From Rathayibacter sp. VKM Ac-2759 (GTDB taxonomy: Bacteria; Actinomycetota; Actinomycetes; Actinomycetales; Microbacteriaceae), in assembly GCF_009834225.1 (NCBI RefSeq), contig NZ_CP047176.1, positions 1,612,001-1,676,000 on the forward strand: a stretch of DNA of 64,000 nucleotides, read 5' to 3'. Shown in pieces: positions 42,320 through 53,101 of this stretch (positions within the stretch are counted from its first letter, which is position 1; every line of letters begins with the position of its first letter). The position numbers and the translations under genes were made by a program. Under the pieces are notes generated by a model. It ran no database searches. It was not told where the DNA came from and saw only the letters and a program-made list of their open reading frames with translations.

Positions 42320-42577
42320 TCAGTGCGCCCCGGGGCTCAGATCCCCACCGCCGCGCTGCGTCAGCCCGGGGATCCGCTTCGCGAGCCCCGGGATGCTCTC
42401 CTCCGCGATCTCGATGCGGGTGTCGCGCAGGCGCTGGCGCAGCAGCGCCTCCACGTCCTCCTCGGGGCGCAGCTGCGAGTCGCCGGCGACCTGCAGCAGC
42501 ACGCCGCGGAGCTTCTCGTCGAGCACCGCGTCGTCGCTGCCGTGCTGGATCGGGTGGTCCTGGGATGCGTTCGTCAT
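42320..42577 (-). CDS. Small conserved-looking hypothetical protein
   Basis: 85 aa, soluble, acidic in the middle and probably helical: DEKLRGVLLQVAGDSQLRPE followed by EDVEALLRQRLRDTRIEI. The Gly-rich tail ends GGGDLSPGAH. No known family recognised. The ATG at 42577 has GAGCAT 6 nt upstream, in line with other leaderless starts here. It is divergent from the mug-like gene with a 58-bp gap. Confidence 0.6.
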   Translation of the reverse strand: MTNASQDHPIQHGSDDAVLDEKLRGVLLQVAGDSQLRPEEDVEALLRQRLRDTRIEIAEESIPGLAKRIPGLTQRGGGDLSPGAH

Positions 42578-42635
42578 GCCCCCATGCTCACACTCCCGCC
42601 GGGCACCGGAGAGACCTTGCGGGCAGGATGGACTC

Positions 42636-43208
42636 ATGCCCTTCAGCCGCGCCGAGCTCGCCTCGTACCGCGACCGCACCGTCGAGGATCTCCTCGGCGA
42701 CGACGTCCGCCTCCTCTTCGTCGGCATCAACCCCGGCCTCTGGACGGCGGCGACCGGAGCCCACTTCGCGCACCCCGGCAACCGCTTCTACCCGGCGCTC
42801 GTCGCGGCGGGCATCCTCGAGGAGCCGTTGCGGGTCTCCGAGGGGATGAGCGCGGCCGATCGCCGCACCCTGATCGACCGCGGTGTCGGCATCACGAACC
42901 TCGCGTCGCGGGCGACCGCGCGGGCGGACGAGCTCACTCCCGAGGAGCTGCGCGAGGGCGCCGACCGCCTCGTCCGCACCGTCGAGCGCGTCCGCCCGCG
43001 CGCCGTCGCGATGGTCGGCATCACCGCCTACCGCGCCGCCTTCGGGCGAGGGAGGGCGCGGCAGGGCCGGCAGGAGGAGCCGATCGCCGGGGCCCCGCTC
43101 TGGGTCCTGCCGAACCCCAGTGGCCTCAACGCCCACGACACCGTCGCGTCGCTCGGCCGCGCCTACCGCGAGCCCGCCGTCGCGGCCGGCATCGTGCCCC
43201 AGGAATAG
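42636..43208 (+). CDS. mug: G/U mismatch-specific DNA glycosylase (Mug family)
   Basis: 190 aa uracil-DNA glycosylase fold. It has LLFVGINPGLWTAATGAHFA with the catalytic GINPG motif, the FxHPGNRFYP segment and the second motif LPNPSGLNAH. Mug removes uracil or ethenocytosine opposite guanine in base-excision repair. CAGGAT lies 6 nt before the ATG, suggesting a leaderless transcript. It ends 29 bp before the luciferase-like gene. Confidence 0.92.
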   Translation: MPFSRAELASYRDRTVEDLLGDDVRLLFVGINPGLWTAATGAHFAHPGNRFYPALVAAGILEEPLRVSEGMSAADRRTLIDRGVGITNLASRATARADELTPEELREGADRLVRTVERVRPRAVAMVGITAYRAAFGRGRARQGRQEEPIAGAPLWVLPNPSGLNAHDTVASLGRAYREPAVAAGIVPQE

Positions 43209-43237
43209 TCGGCGTCCGGCCGAGGTTGGAGAAGTCC

Positions 43238-44275
43238 ATGAGTACGCATGAAGTCAAGTTCGGTGTCGACACCTTCGGAGACGTGACGGCGGGGCCCGAC
43301 GGCACCCCGCTCCCGCACGGCCAGGTCCTCCGCGACGTGGTCGAGGAGGGGGTGCTCGCCGACCAGGTGGGCCTCGACTTCTTCGGAGTCGGCGAGCACC
43401 ACCGCGCCGACTTCGCCGTGAGCGCGCCCGACGTGGTCCTCGCCGCCATCGCCGCGCGGACCGAGCGGATCCACCTCGGCTCGGCCGTGACCGTCCTCTC
43501 CTCGGACGACCCGGTGCGCGTCTACCAGCGCTTCGCCACCCTCGACGGCATCTCGAACGGCCGCGCCGAGGTCATCCTCGGCCGCGGCTCGTTCACCGAG
43601 TCCTTCCCGCTCTTCGGCTACGACCTCGCCCAGTACGAGCTGCTCTTCGAGGAGAAGCTCGAGCTCTTCCACGCCCTCGTGCAGGGCGGCCCGATCACGT
43701 GGCAGGGCACGACCCGGCCCGGCCTCACGGAGCAGAACGTCTACCCCACGGTCGAGAACGGTCCGCTCCGCACGTGGATCGGCGTCGGCGGCAGCCCCGA
43801 GTCGGTCGTCCGCGCCGCCCGCTTCGGCTTTCCGCTGGTCCTCGCGATCATCGGAGGCTCGCCCGCGCGCTTCCGCCCCTACGTCGACCTCTTCGGCCGC
43901 GCCCTCGACCAGCTCGAGCAGCCCCGCCTCCCGGTCGCCGTGCACTCTCCCGGCTTCATCGCCGACACGGATGAGGAGGCCCGCGAGCTGTACTACCCGC
44001 ACCACAAGGCGATGATGGACGCCATCGGCCGCGAGCGCGGCTGGTCGCCCATGACCCGCGACCGCTTCGAGGAGGAGGCGGGCCCCGACGGCGCCCTGCA
44101 CCTCGGCTCGCCCGAGACCGTGGCGCAGAAGATCGCGAGCACCGTCTCCGCGCTGGGGATCGACCGCTTCGACCTCAAGTACAGCGCGGGCACGCTGCCG
44201 CACCCGGCGATCATGCGCAACATCGAGCTCTACGGCACGCAGGTGATCCCGCGGGTGCGCGAGCTGCTCGGCTGA
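43238..44275 (+). CDS. Luciferase-like monooxygenase family oxidoreductase
   Basis: 345 aa TIM-barrel of the LLM class: FGVDTFGDVTAGPDGTPLPH start, VGEHHRADFAVSAPDVVLAA, RIHLGSAVTVLSSDDPVRVY and EVILGRGSFTESFPLFGYDL. This arrangement is seen in FMN- or F420-linked oxidoreductases of unknown substrate. The tail IDRFDLKYSAGTLPHPAIMR is the C-terminal barrel part. GTTGGAGAAG precedes the ATG. A strong terminator hairpin begins 5 bp after the stop. Confidence 0.88.
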   Translation: MSTHEVKFGVDTFGDVTAGPDGTPLPHGQVLRDVVEEGVLADQVGLDFFGVGEHHRADFAVSAPDVVLAAIAARTERIHLGSAVTVLSSDDPVRVYQRFATLDGISNGRAEVILGRGSFTESFPLFGYDLAQYELLFEEKLELFHALVQGGPITWQGTTRPGLTEQNVYPTVENGPLRTWIGVGGSPESVVRAARFGFPLVLAIIGGSPARFRPYVDLFGRALDQLEQPRLPVAVHSPGFIADTDEEARELYYPHHKAMMDAIGRERGWSPMTRDRFEEEAGPDGALHLGSPETVAQKIASTVSALGIDRFDLKYSAGTLPHPAIMRNIELYGTQVIPRVRELLG

Positions 44276-44279
44276 GCCC

Positions 44280-44331
44280 CGGCGCGCGCTGAGCGTCCTC
44301 CCACCGGGCGCTCGGCGCGCGCCGATATGCT
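44280..44331 (+). terminator. Terminator hairpin abutting the promoter of the next gene
   Basis: A 16-bp stem with one wobble: CGGCGCGCGCTGAGCG (44280-44295) pairs with 44309-44324 around a 13-nt loop. TATGCT (44326-44331), a good -10 hexamer, follows two bases later, so termination of the oxidoreductase transcript and initiation of the J-domain gene are back to back. Confidence 0.82.
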
Positions 44332-44374
44332 CGAGGGCCCGGTGCCCGCACCGCCCCCGACCCTCCGGAAGACC

Positions 44375-45295
44375 ATGCCCGACAGCCACGCCGCCCGCAC
44401 CCCCTACGAGGTGCTGGGCGTCGCCCCCTCCGCCTCCGACGACGAGCTCCGCCGGGCCTACCGGCGACTCCTGCGCGAGACGCACCCGGACACGGGAGGC
44501 GACGCCGCGTCGTTCCACGCCGTTCAGCTCGCGTGGGAGCGGATCGGCAGCACCTCGGCACGCGTCGACTACGACCGCGGCGCCCCCGCCGCCGGCCACG
44601 CCTCGCCGCAGCAGCCCTACACCGGCTCGCCGCGTCCGCAGAGCGCGTCGGCGGTGCGCGCCCGGTCCTACGGGCACCCCGGAGGCGCCGCGCGCGAGTA
44701 CTACCTGCGTCTCGTCCGCGAGTGGGTCGGCCGGGGAGTCGAGATCGACGATCCGTTCGACCCGGCGCTCGTCCGCTCGGCGCCCCGCGAGGTGCGCTCG
44801 TGGCTCGCGAAGGCGCAGGCCGAGGAGGCCACCGCCTCCCTGGTCGGCGCGCTCGGCATCGCCTACACGATCTGGAACGACGTCGCCGTGGGCGACGGCG
44901 GCCTGAAGATCGACCACCTCGTGCTCGGGCCGTCGGGCCTGCTCGCGCTCACCTCCGCCGACTGGGGCGACCCGGTGCGCCTGCGCAAGGGCGAGCTCGA
45001 GGGCGCGGGCATCGCCGACGACGAGAAGCCGTTCGCCTCCCTCTCCCGCGCCGCCCGCCGGCTCGGGCGTGAGCTCGGCGTCCGCTTCTCGGCCTGCGTC
45101 GTCGTGGTCCCCGACGACGCCCTCGAGCAGCCCTACGAGCAGGTGGAGCGCGGCCGGCACCAGGGCGCGGTCGTCATCCGCCGCTCCCTCCTGCCCCAGC
45201 TGCTGCGCTCGGGGACGGACGACCCGCGTCTCGGCGGCTACGGCGAGTCCTTCGAGGTCCGCACCCGCGTCCAGAGCCGCGTCCGCTTCGTCTGA
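44375..45295 (+). CDS. J-domain protein fused to a NERD-like domain
   Basis: 306 aa. The N-terminal J domain (about 8-70) is TPYEVLGVAPSASDDELRRA, YRRLLRETHPDTGG with the HPD motif needed to stimulate Hsp70, and FHAVQLAWERIG. A disordered Pro/Ser stretch follows. Residues about 140-290 resemble a NERD (nuclease-related) domain: AYTIWNDVAVGDGGLKIDHL with VLGPSGLLALTS. NERD domains are thought to act on nucleic acids, but nuclease activity is not proven here. I chose the ATG at 44375 over one at 44327 that overlaps the -10 hexamer TATGCT. Confidence 0.82.
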   Translation: MPDSHAARTPYEVLGVAPSASDDELRRAYRRLLRETHPDTGGDAASFHAVQLAWERIGSTSARVDYDRGAPAAGHASPQQPYTGSPRPQSASAVRARSYGHPGGAAREYYLRLVREWVGRGVEIDDPFDPALVRSAPREVRSWLAKAQAEEATASLVGALGIAYTIWNDVAVGDGGLKIDHLVLGPSGLLALTSADWGDPVRLRKGELEGAGIADDEKPFASLSRAARRLGRELGVRFSACVVVVPDDALEQPYEQVERGRHQGAVVIRRSLLPQLLRSGTDDPRLGGYGESFEVRTRVQSRVRFV

Positions 45296-45317
45296 CCCGC
45301 GCCGATCCCTTCCGCGA

Positions 45318-45368
45318 GACGCCTCTCCGGTGCGCGGCACTCCGGAGAAGGCGTACCGGAGAGGCGTC
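45318..45368 (+). terminator. Hairpin after the J-domain gene
   Basis: GACGCCTCTCCGGT (45318-45331) and ACCGGAGAGGCGTC (45355-45368) form a perfect 14-bp stem around a 23-nt loop; CTCCGG recurs within the loop. It lies 22 bp after the stop and 112 bp before the next gene, so it is best read as a terminator, though an element acting on the next gene is possible. Confidence 0.72.
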
Positions 45369-45480
45369 CCGCCGAGGCCGATAGCCCGACCCCGCCCACC
45401 GGGCAAGGGGCTACCCGCCCCGGCCGAGGCCGCTCACGATGAAGTCGTACCCCCACGACGAACGGAACGAGGACGGAACG

Positions 45481-46461
45481 ATGGTGCGATTCGGCTACAC
45501 CCTGATGACCGAGCAGAGCGGGCCCAAGCAGCTGGTCGGCTACGCGGTCGACGCCGAGAGGCTCGGCTTCGAGTTCGCGGTCTCGAGCGACCACTACTCG
45601 CCGTGGCTGACCGAGCAGGGTCACGCCTCCTACGCCTGGACGATGCTCGGAGCCGTCGCGCAGGCGACGTCGAGGATCGACCTCGCCACCTACGTCACCG
45701 CGCCGACCATCCGGTACCACCCGGCCGTCGTCGCGCAGAAGGCGGCGACGCTCGCGATCCTCTCGGACGACCGCTTCCTGCTCGGCCTCGGCTCGGGCGA
45801 GAACCTCAACGAGCACGTGGTCGGGGAGGGCTGGCCGGCCGTCGCCGCGCGCCAGGACATGCTCGAGGAGGCGGTGCACATCATCCGCGCCCTGCACTCG
45901 GGCGAGCTCGTGACGTGGGAGGGCGAGTACTACCGCGTCGACTCCGCGCGCCTCTGGGACCTGCCGGAGAAGCCCCTGCAGATCGGCCTCGCCGTGAGCG
46001 GCGAGAAGTCGATCGAGCGCTTCGCCCCGCTCGGCGACCACCTGATCTCCACCGAGCCCGAGGCCGAGCTCATCACGCAGTGGACCGCGACCCGCGGGGC
46101 CGACGCCGCGCCGTCGCGCACCATCGGCCAGATCCCGATCTGCTGGGCGCCCGACAAGGAGCAGGGCATCGCCCTCGCGCACGAGCAGTTCCGCTGGTTC
46201 GCGGGCGGCTGGTCGGTCAACGCCGATCTGCCCACGACCGCGGGCTTCGCGGGCGCGAGCCAGTTCGTCCGCCCGGAGGACGTGGCCGAGACCATCGCGT
46301 GCGGTCCCGATCTCGACGAGCTCGCCGAGAGCTTCGTCCCCTACATCGAGGCGGGCTACACCGACATCGCCCTCGTGCAGGTCGGCGACGCGCTGCAGCA
46401 GCGCTTCCTCGACGAGGCGGCGGAGGGGCTCCTCGAGCGCCTGCGCGCCCTCGTCCCCTGA
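45481..46461 (+). CDS. F420-dependent LLM oxidoreductase (TIGR03557-like)
   Basis: 326 aa luciferase-like barrel related to F420-dependent glucose-6-phosphate dehydrogenases: MVRFGYTLMTEQSGPKQLVG, AVSSDHYSPWLTEQGHASYA, RIDLATYVTAPTIRYHPAVV and LLGLGSGENLNEHVVG. These are the typical F420 and Pro-loop contacts. The real substrate of this subfamily is mostly unknown. The longer frame from 45439 adds 14 residues without similarity. It ends 10 bp from the convergent S4-domain gene. Confidence 0.88.
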   Translation: MVRFGYTLMTEQSGPKQLVGYAVDAERLGFEFAVSSDHYSPWLTEQGHASYAWTMLGAVAQATSRIDLATYVTAPTIRYHPAVVAQKAATLAILSDDRFLLGLGSGENLNEHVVGEGWPAVAARQDMLEEAVHIIRALHSGELVTWEGEYYRVDSARLWDLPEKPLQIGLAVSGEKSIERFAPLGDHLISTEPEAELITQWTATRGADAAPSRTIGQIPICWAPDKEQGIALAHEQFRWFAGGWSVNADLPTTAGFAGASQFVRPEDVAETIACGPDLDELAESFVPYIEAGYTDIALVQVGDALQQRFLDEAAEGLLERLRALVP

Positions 46462-46471
46462 GCCGCCGCGG

Positions 46472-46849
46472 TCAGAACCCGCGCAGCCGCTCGATCTCGC
46501 GCCGGTCGCGCTTCGTCGGGCGGCCCGCACCGCGGTCGCGCACCAGCACCCCCGGAGCCGCCTCGCGGGGCGGCGGCGGGGGAGTGCGGTCCTCGACGCA
46601 CTCGGCCGCGACCGGGGCGCCGACGCGCTTGACGATCAGGCCGCGCACGACGAGCTCGCGGTCGAAGCCGCCGATGCGCGCGCGCACCTCGTCACCGACG
46701 CGGACGGTCTGCGCCGCCTTCGCCCGCTCGCCGTTCACCCGGATGTGGCCGGCACGGGCGGCGGTCGTCGCGGCCGAGCGGGTCTTGTACACGCGGACCG
46801 CCCAGAGCCACGCGTCGACCCGCACCGAGCCTGTCGTCGGGATCTGCAT
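46472..46849 (-). CDS. S4-domain RNA-binding heat-shock protein (HslR/Hsp15 family)
   Basis: 125 aa. The N-terminal S4 domain is SVRVDAWLWAVRVYKTRSAA, ARAGHIRVNGERAKAAQTV and VGDEVRARI. The C-terminus is basic (GRPTKRDRREIERLRGF). Hsp15 relatives recycle stalled 50S subunits carrying nascent chains. TAGACT lies 6 nt before the ATG, another leaderless-type start. Confidence 0.9.
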   Translation of the reverse strand: MQIPTTGSVRVDAWLWAVRVYKTRSAATTAARAGHIRVNGERAKAAQTVRVGDEVRARIGGFDRELVVRGLIVKRVGAPVAAECVEDRTPPPPPREAAPGVLVRDRGAGRPTKRDRREIERLRGF

Positions 46850-46945
46850 CCGATCAGTCTACGAAGCCCTCTCCCGGCGGTGCAGCACCCCGGGAGGCCC
46901 ACATCACGCGGTCCTACACTGGCCGCCGACAAGGAGGTCCATCCC

Positions 46946-47494
46946 ATGACCACAGACGACACGACGGACGGCATCGCGAGCGGCAGCTCCTACACCGGTG
47001 CGGACGACGACGAGAGGATGCTGGCGGCGAACGGCACGAGCGCCCCCGGGGGCACCCGCGGCGACGTCGGCATGAGCGCGGCGAGCGGGGCCGAGGCCGA
47101 CGGGACGTCAGGAGTCCCGACCCGCGGAGCACCCGCGCACAGCGGCTCCCCGTCGGAGCTGCGCGACACGGCCTTCCCGCACGCCGGCCTCGAGTTCGCG
47201 CTCGTCCCCTCCGGCCACGAGGAGTGGCGCATCCAGCACCCCGACGGCCGCACCGTCGGCCTCCTCGCCGTCATCTCGCACGCGGGCGAGGAGTCGGAGG
47301 CGGTCTTCGTGACCCGCCGCGTCGGCTCCGACGACGCCGTCGCCGAGGGCACCGACTGGCGCGGCATCGTCTCGGCCGTGATCAACGACGAGGCCGCGGA
47401 TCAGCGCGATCCCGTGCAGCTCGATCCCACGGTCGACCACGTGCGCGGCGGACTGATCAGCCGCGGTCCGGCCGACCTGACCGGACTCTCCTGA
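46946..47494 (+). CDS. Uncharacterised protein with disordered N-terminus
   Basis: 182 aa. Residues 1-75 are Gly/Ser/Thr/Ala-rich and acidic, likely disordered. Residues about 80-180 form a compact beta-rich region: GLEFALVPSGHEEWRIQHPD, TVGLLAVISHAGEESEAVFV and DWRGIVSAVINDEAADQRDP. I recognise no named family. AAGGAGG precedes the ATG and TACACT about 28 nt earlier could be the -10 element. Predicted cytoplasmic. Convergent with the PabC-like gene, 10 bp apart. Confidence 0.7.
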   Translation: MTTDDTTDGIASGSSYTGADDDERMLAANGTSAPGGTRGDVGMSAASGAEADGTSGVPTRGAPAHSGSPSELRDTAFPHAGLEFALVPSGHEEWRIQHPDGRTVGLLAVISHAGEESEAVFVTRRVGSDDAVAEGTDWRGIVSAVINDEAADQRDPVQLDPTVDHVRGGLISRGPADLTGLS

Positions 47495-47504
47495 CCGGCA
47501 CCCC

Positions 47505-48380
47505 TCAGCGGGCGAGCAGCGCCGCGTTGATCCGGGCCGAGAGCTCCTGGTCGACGCGGCGCTCCCGTCCGTCCACCGCGCGGATCGGTGCCGCGTTCCG
47601 CGCGCTCGACACCAGCCAGGCGGCGTCCGCCCGCTCCAGGTCCTCGGCCCGCAGCGCGCGGTAGGCGCTCTCGAGACCGAGTCCGCCCGCCAGGGCGAAG
47701 AGGTCGGCCTGCGTCGTGCCGGGCAGCAGCCCGAGGCTCGGCGGAGGCGTCACCAGCGTCCCCGAGACCAGCAGCACCAGGTTCGAGGTCGGCCCCTCGA
47801 GCAGGAACCCGTCGCTCGAGACGAAGAGCGCGTCGTCGGCCCCGCGCCGCACCGCCTCCCGCGACGCCGCCCGGTTGACCGCGTACGAGAGCGTCTTCGC
47901 TCCCGCCAGCAGCCACGGCGACGTCTGCTGCACGTCCGAGCGCAGCCCCCGGTCGAGCAGCACGACCCGGACGCCCTCGCGCCGCGCGGGGCCGAAGTCG
48001 GGGCTCGTCTGCACGAACACCAGCCCGGTCGGCCGGCCGTCGCCCTCGACGCCGCGGGTCAGGATCGTCTTGACCATCGCCTCCGGGACCCGCGGGTGCT
48101 CGGCCACGGCCAGGGCGATCGCCTCGAGCCAGGCGTCGCGGTCCGGGGCGGGCAGCTCCAGCATCCGCGCCGACCTCGCGAACCGGTCGAGGTGCGCCTC
48201 GAGCGCCTGCAGCCGCCCGTCGACGAGGTTGATCGTCTCGAAGACGCCGTCGCCGCGCGTGAAGCCGAGATCGGTCGCGTCGACGCCGCCGGTGCCGGTC
48301 GGGTCGACGGCGGGCCCGCCGCCGTGCCCCTCGGTCTCGAGCGAGGGGCGGGCGAGGCGGACGAGGGTCTCAGCGGGCAT
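47505..48380 (-). CDS. pabC: Class IV aminotransferase, aminodeoxychorismate lyase-like (PabC)
   Basis: 291 aa PLP enzyme of fold type IV: DLGFTRGDGVFETINLVDGR near the start, AGAKTLSYAVNRAASREAVR with the PLP lysine, FVSSDGFLLEGPTSNLVLLV and LLPGTTQADLFALA. In PabC this releases pyruvate from 4-amino-4-deoxychorismate to give p-aminobenzoate for folate. A D-amino-acid or branched-chain aminotransferase cannot be fully excluded. Its start overlaps the end of the VanZ-like gene by 11 bp, so the two are coupled. Confidence 0.82.
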   Translation of the reverse strand: MPAETLVRLARPSLETEGHGGGPAVDPTGTGGVDATDLGFTRGDGVFETINLVDGRLQALEAHLDRFARSARMLELPAPDRDAWLEAIALAVAEHPRVPEAMVKTILTRGVEGDGRPTGLVFVQTSPDFGPARREGVRVVLLDRGLRSDVQQTSPWLLAGAKTLSYAVNRAASREAVRRGADDALFVSSDGFLLEGPTSNLVLLVSGTLVTPPPSLGLLPGTTQADLFALAGGLGLESAYRALRAEDLERADAAWLVSSARNAAPIRAVDGRERRVDQELSARINAALLAR

Positions 48381-48813
48381 GGGCGGTGCGGTCCTTCCGG
48401 AGGGGGCGGCGGGGGAGGAGGACCACGATCAGCAGTGACCCGAGGAGGGAGCCGGTGCCGTTCGAGACGAGGTCGCGCATATCGGCGACCCGCGAGGGCA
48501 GCCAGAGCAGCTGCACCGTCTCGACCAGCACCGAGACGCCGAGCCCGATGAGCGCGGCGAGCAGGCGGCGCCGCGGAGGCAGCTGCGCGGCCACGAGCGC
48601 TCCGAGCGGCACGAACATCAGCACGTTCGCGGTGAACTCGGCGACGTCGTAGTCGAACCAGCCGGTGAGGGGAGTGGACCCCAGGAACGCGATGATCGCG
48701 CGCACGAGGTCGGAGGACTCGCCCGGAGGACGCGGGTTCGGTGTCAGCGTGATCAGGGCGATCACGCCGAGCCAGGCGAGCGTCGCGAGGAGGAGGACAC
48801 TCGAGCGGCGCAT
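48370..48813 (-). CDS. VanZ-like membrane protein
   Basis: 147 aa with about four membrane segments: SVLLLATLAWLGVIALITLT, DVAEFTANVLMFVPLGALVA (the VanZ NxxxFxPxG-type motif), LLAALIGLGVSVLVETVQLL and the loop ADMRDLVSNGTGSLLGSLL. VanZ proteins are linked to low-level teicoplanin resistance in enterococci; in actinobacteria the role is open. CAGAAT lies 6 nt before the ATG. Confidence 0.88.
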   Translation of the reverse strand: MRRSSVLLLATLAWLGVIALITLTPNPRPPGESSDLVRAIIAFLGSTPLTGWFDYDVAEFTANVLMFVPLGALVAAQLPPRRRLLAALIGLGVSVLVETVQLLWLPSRVADMRDLVSNGTGSLLGSLLIVVLLPRRPLRKDRTAHAR

Positions 48814-48885
48814 CGTCCGATTCTGCCATCCGCCGGAGCGGCCGGCCGTCGGGGCCGCTCCGTGCGGTGTGGGAGGCTGGAGGGC

Positions 48886-49812
48886 ATGACGCGCGAGGAC
48901 TCAGGCGGCGGCCCCGTGCCCCCGCGCCCGCACTTCGACCCCGCGCTCGGCGACGGCTGGGTCGAGATCGGCGACGGACGGCGCTTCTGGGGACGCTTCG
49001 GCGCGGCGGGCCTGCTCCTGCGCGACCCGGCGGGCCGCGTCCTGCTGCAGCACCGGGTCAGCTGGAGCCACTTCGGCGACACCTGGGGGCTCCCGGGCGG
49101 CGCCCGGCACCCGGAGGAGACCGCCTTCGAGGCGGCGCTGCGCGAGTCGGCGGAGGAGGCAGGGGTCCCGCCCCGGCTGGTGCTCCCGGTGCTGTCCAGC
49201 GTCGTGACCATCGGCCCGTGGAGCTACACCACCGTCGTCGCCTCGGCCGTCGAGCACTTCGAGCCGCGGATCATGGACGCCGAGAGCAACGAGCTGCGCT
49301 GGGTCGCCCCGGACGAGGTCGACGCGCTGCCGCTGCACCCGGGCTTCGGCGCGTCCTGGGCGGGCCTGCGCGGGCTCGACTCCGCGATGCCCGTGCTCGT
49401 CGTCGATGCCGCGAACGTCGTCGGCTCGCGACCCGACGGATGGTGGCGCGATCGCCCGGGAGCCGCCCGGCGCCTCCTCGAGGGCCTCGGCCGCCTCGCC
49501 GCCCTCGGCCTCCCCGGCGACCTCGTGGGGCTCGAGGCGCACACCGTCTGGCCGCGCCTCGTCGTGGTCCTCGAGGGCGAGGCGCGAGCGGCGGACGCTG
49601 CCGGCGCCGTCGCCTCCGCTCCGCAGGGCCGCCTGGTCGTCGAGACGGCCGCCGGCTCCGGTGACGACGCGATCGTCGACGTGGTCGCCGCGCTCGGCCC
49701 GCTCGCCCGCGTCGTCACCGCCGACCGCGGCCTGATCGCGCGCGTGCAGGAGCTCGGCGCCTCCGCCGTGGGCCCGCGCACTCTGCTCGACCTGCTCGAC
49801 CGCGGGGAATAG
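48886..49812 (+). CDS. Nudix hydrolase fused to a NYN/PIN-like domain
   Basis: 308 aa. The Nudix domain (about 25-160) carries the box GGARHPEETAFEAALRESAE followed by EAG, that is GX5EX7REUXEEXG with Ser replacing the usual Leu/Val hydrophobic. The second half (about 175-305) begins MPVLVVDAANVVGSRPDGWW, the acidic start strand of NYN/YacP-type PIN-like RNases, and ends VVTADRGLIARVQELGASAV with the late acidic residue. Fusion of a nucleotide-cleaning domain and an RNase-like domain suggests RNA or nucleotide turnover. GAGGCT lies 7 nt before the ATG. It is 28 bp from the thioredoxin gene. Confidence 0.85.
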   Translation: MTREDSGGGPVPPRPHFDPALGDGWVEIGDGRRFWGRFGAAGLLLRDPAGRVLLQHRVSWSHFGDTWGLPGGARHPEETAFEAALRESAEEAGVPPRLVLPVLSSVVTIGPWSYTTVVASAVEHFEPRIMDAESNELRWVAPDEVDALPLHPGFGASWAGLRGLDSAMPVLVVDAANVVGSRPDGWWRDRPGAARRLLEGLGRLAALGLPGDLVGLEAHTVWPRLVVVLEGEARAADAAGAVASAPQGRLVVETAAGSGDDAIVDVVAALGPLARVVTADRGLIARVQELGASAVGPRTLLDLLDRGE

Positions 49813-49840
49813 CCCGCGTCGCGGCCCGGTTGCATCCTCC

Positions 49841-50248
49841 ATGGCCACGACCACGATGACTCTCGACACCCACGACCAGACCGTCTCCGACGGCATCGTC
49901 CTGATCGACTTCTGGGCCGCCTGGTGCGGTCCGTGCCGTCAGTTCGCCCCCGTCTTCGAGGCGTCGAGCGAGAAGAACGCCGACGTCACCTTCGCGAAGG
50001 TCGACACGGAGGACCAGCAGCAGCTCGCCGCGAGCTACGGCATCTCCTCGATCCCGACCCTCGTCGTCTACCGCGACGGCATCCCCCTGATGGCCCAGCC
50101 CGGCGCGCTGCCGGCCCCGGCCCTCGACAGCCTGATCGAGCAGGTCCGCGGCCTCGACATGGACGAGGTCCGCAAGCAGTACGACGAGGCGAAGGCCGCG
50201 CAGGAGTCCGGCGCCCCGCAGACCTTCGACGACGGCGCGCAGATCTGA
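49841..50248 (+). CDS. Thioredoxin
   Basis: 135 aa, slightly longer than classical thioredoxins, with IVLIDFWAAWCGPCRQFAPV containing the WCGPC active site and the cis-Pro loop SSIPTLVVYRDG. The C-terminal helix is extended (MDEVRKQYDEAKAAQE). It is a cytoplasmic thiol reductant. No Shine-Dalgarno sequence; TTGCAT sits 5 nt before the ATG. A strong terminator follows. Confidence 0.93.
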   Translation: MATTTMTLDTHDQTVSDGIVLIDFWAAWCGPCRQFAPVFEASSEKNADVTFAKVDTEDQQQLAASYGISSIPTLVVYRDGIPLMAQPGALPAPALDSLIEQVRGLDMDEVRKQYDEAKAAQESGAPQTFDDGAQI

Positions 50249-50261
50249 CGCTGATCCCGAC

Positions 50262-50308
50262 ACGACGGAACCCCCGGCAGCCGCACTGGCCGCCGGGGGT
50301 TCCGTCGT
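50262..50308. terminator. Strong bidirectional terminator
   Basis: A perfect 17-bp stem: ACGACGGAACCCCCGGC (50262-50278) pairs with 50292-50308 around a 13-nt loop. It separates the thioredoxin stop from the stop of the convergent ppc gene, and T/A-rich ends on both sides favour action in both directions. Confidence 0.92.
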
Positions 50309-50321
50309 TCGAGGGCTCCGA

Positions 50322-52994
<2,673 letters not shown>

Positions 52995-53101
52995 CCGACA
53001 GACTTTAGCGATGCCGTGTATCGGGCGGATGACAGGCCCGTCATCGACCGTCCCTCGGGCCGCCCGGCCCTCCCGGCGAGCGGACCTGGGATGATCGAGA
53101 G

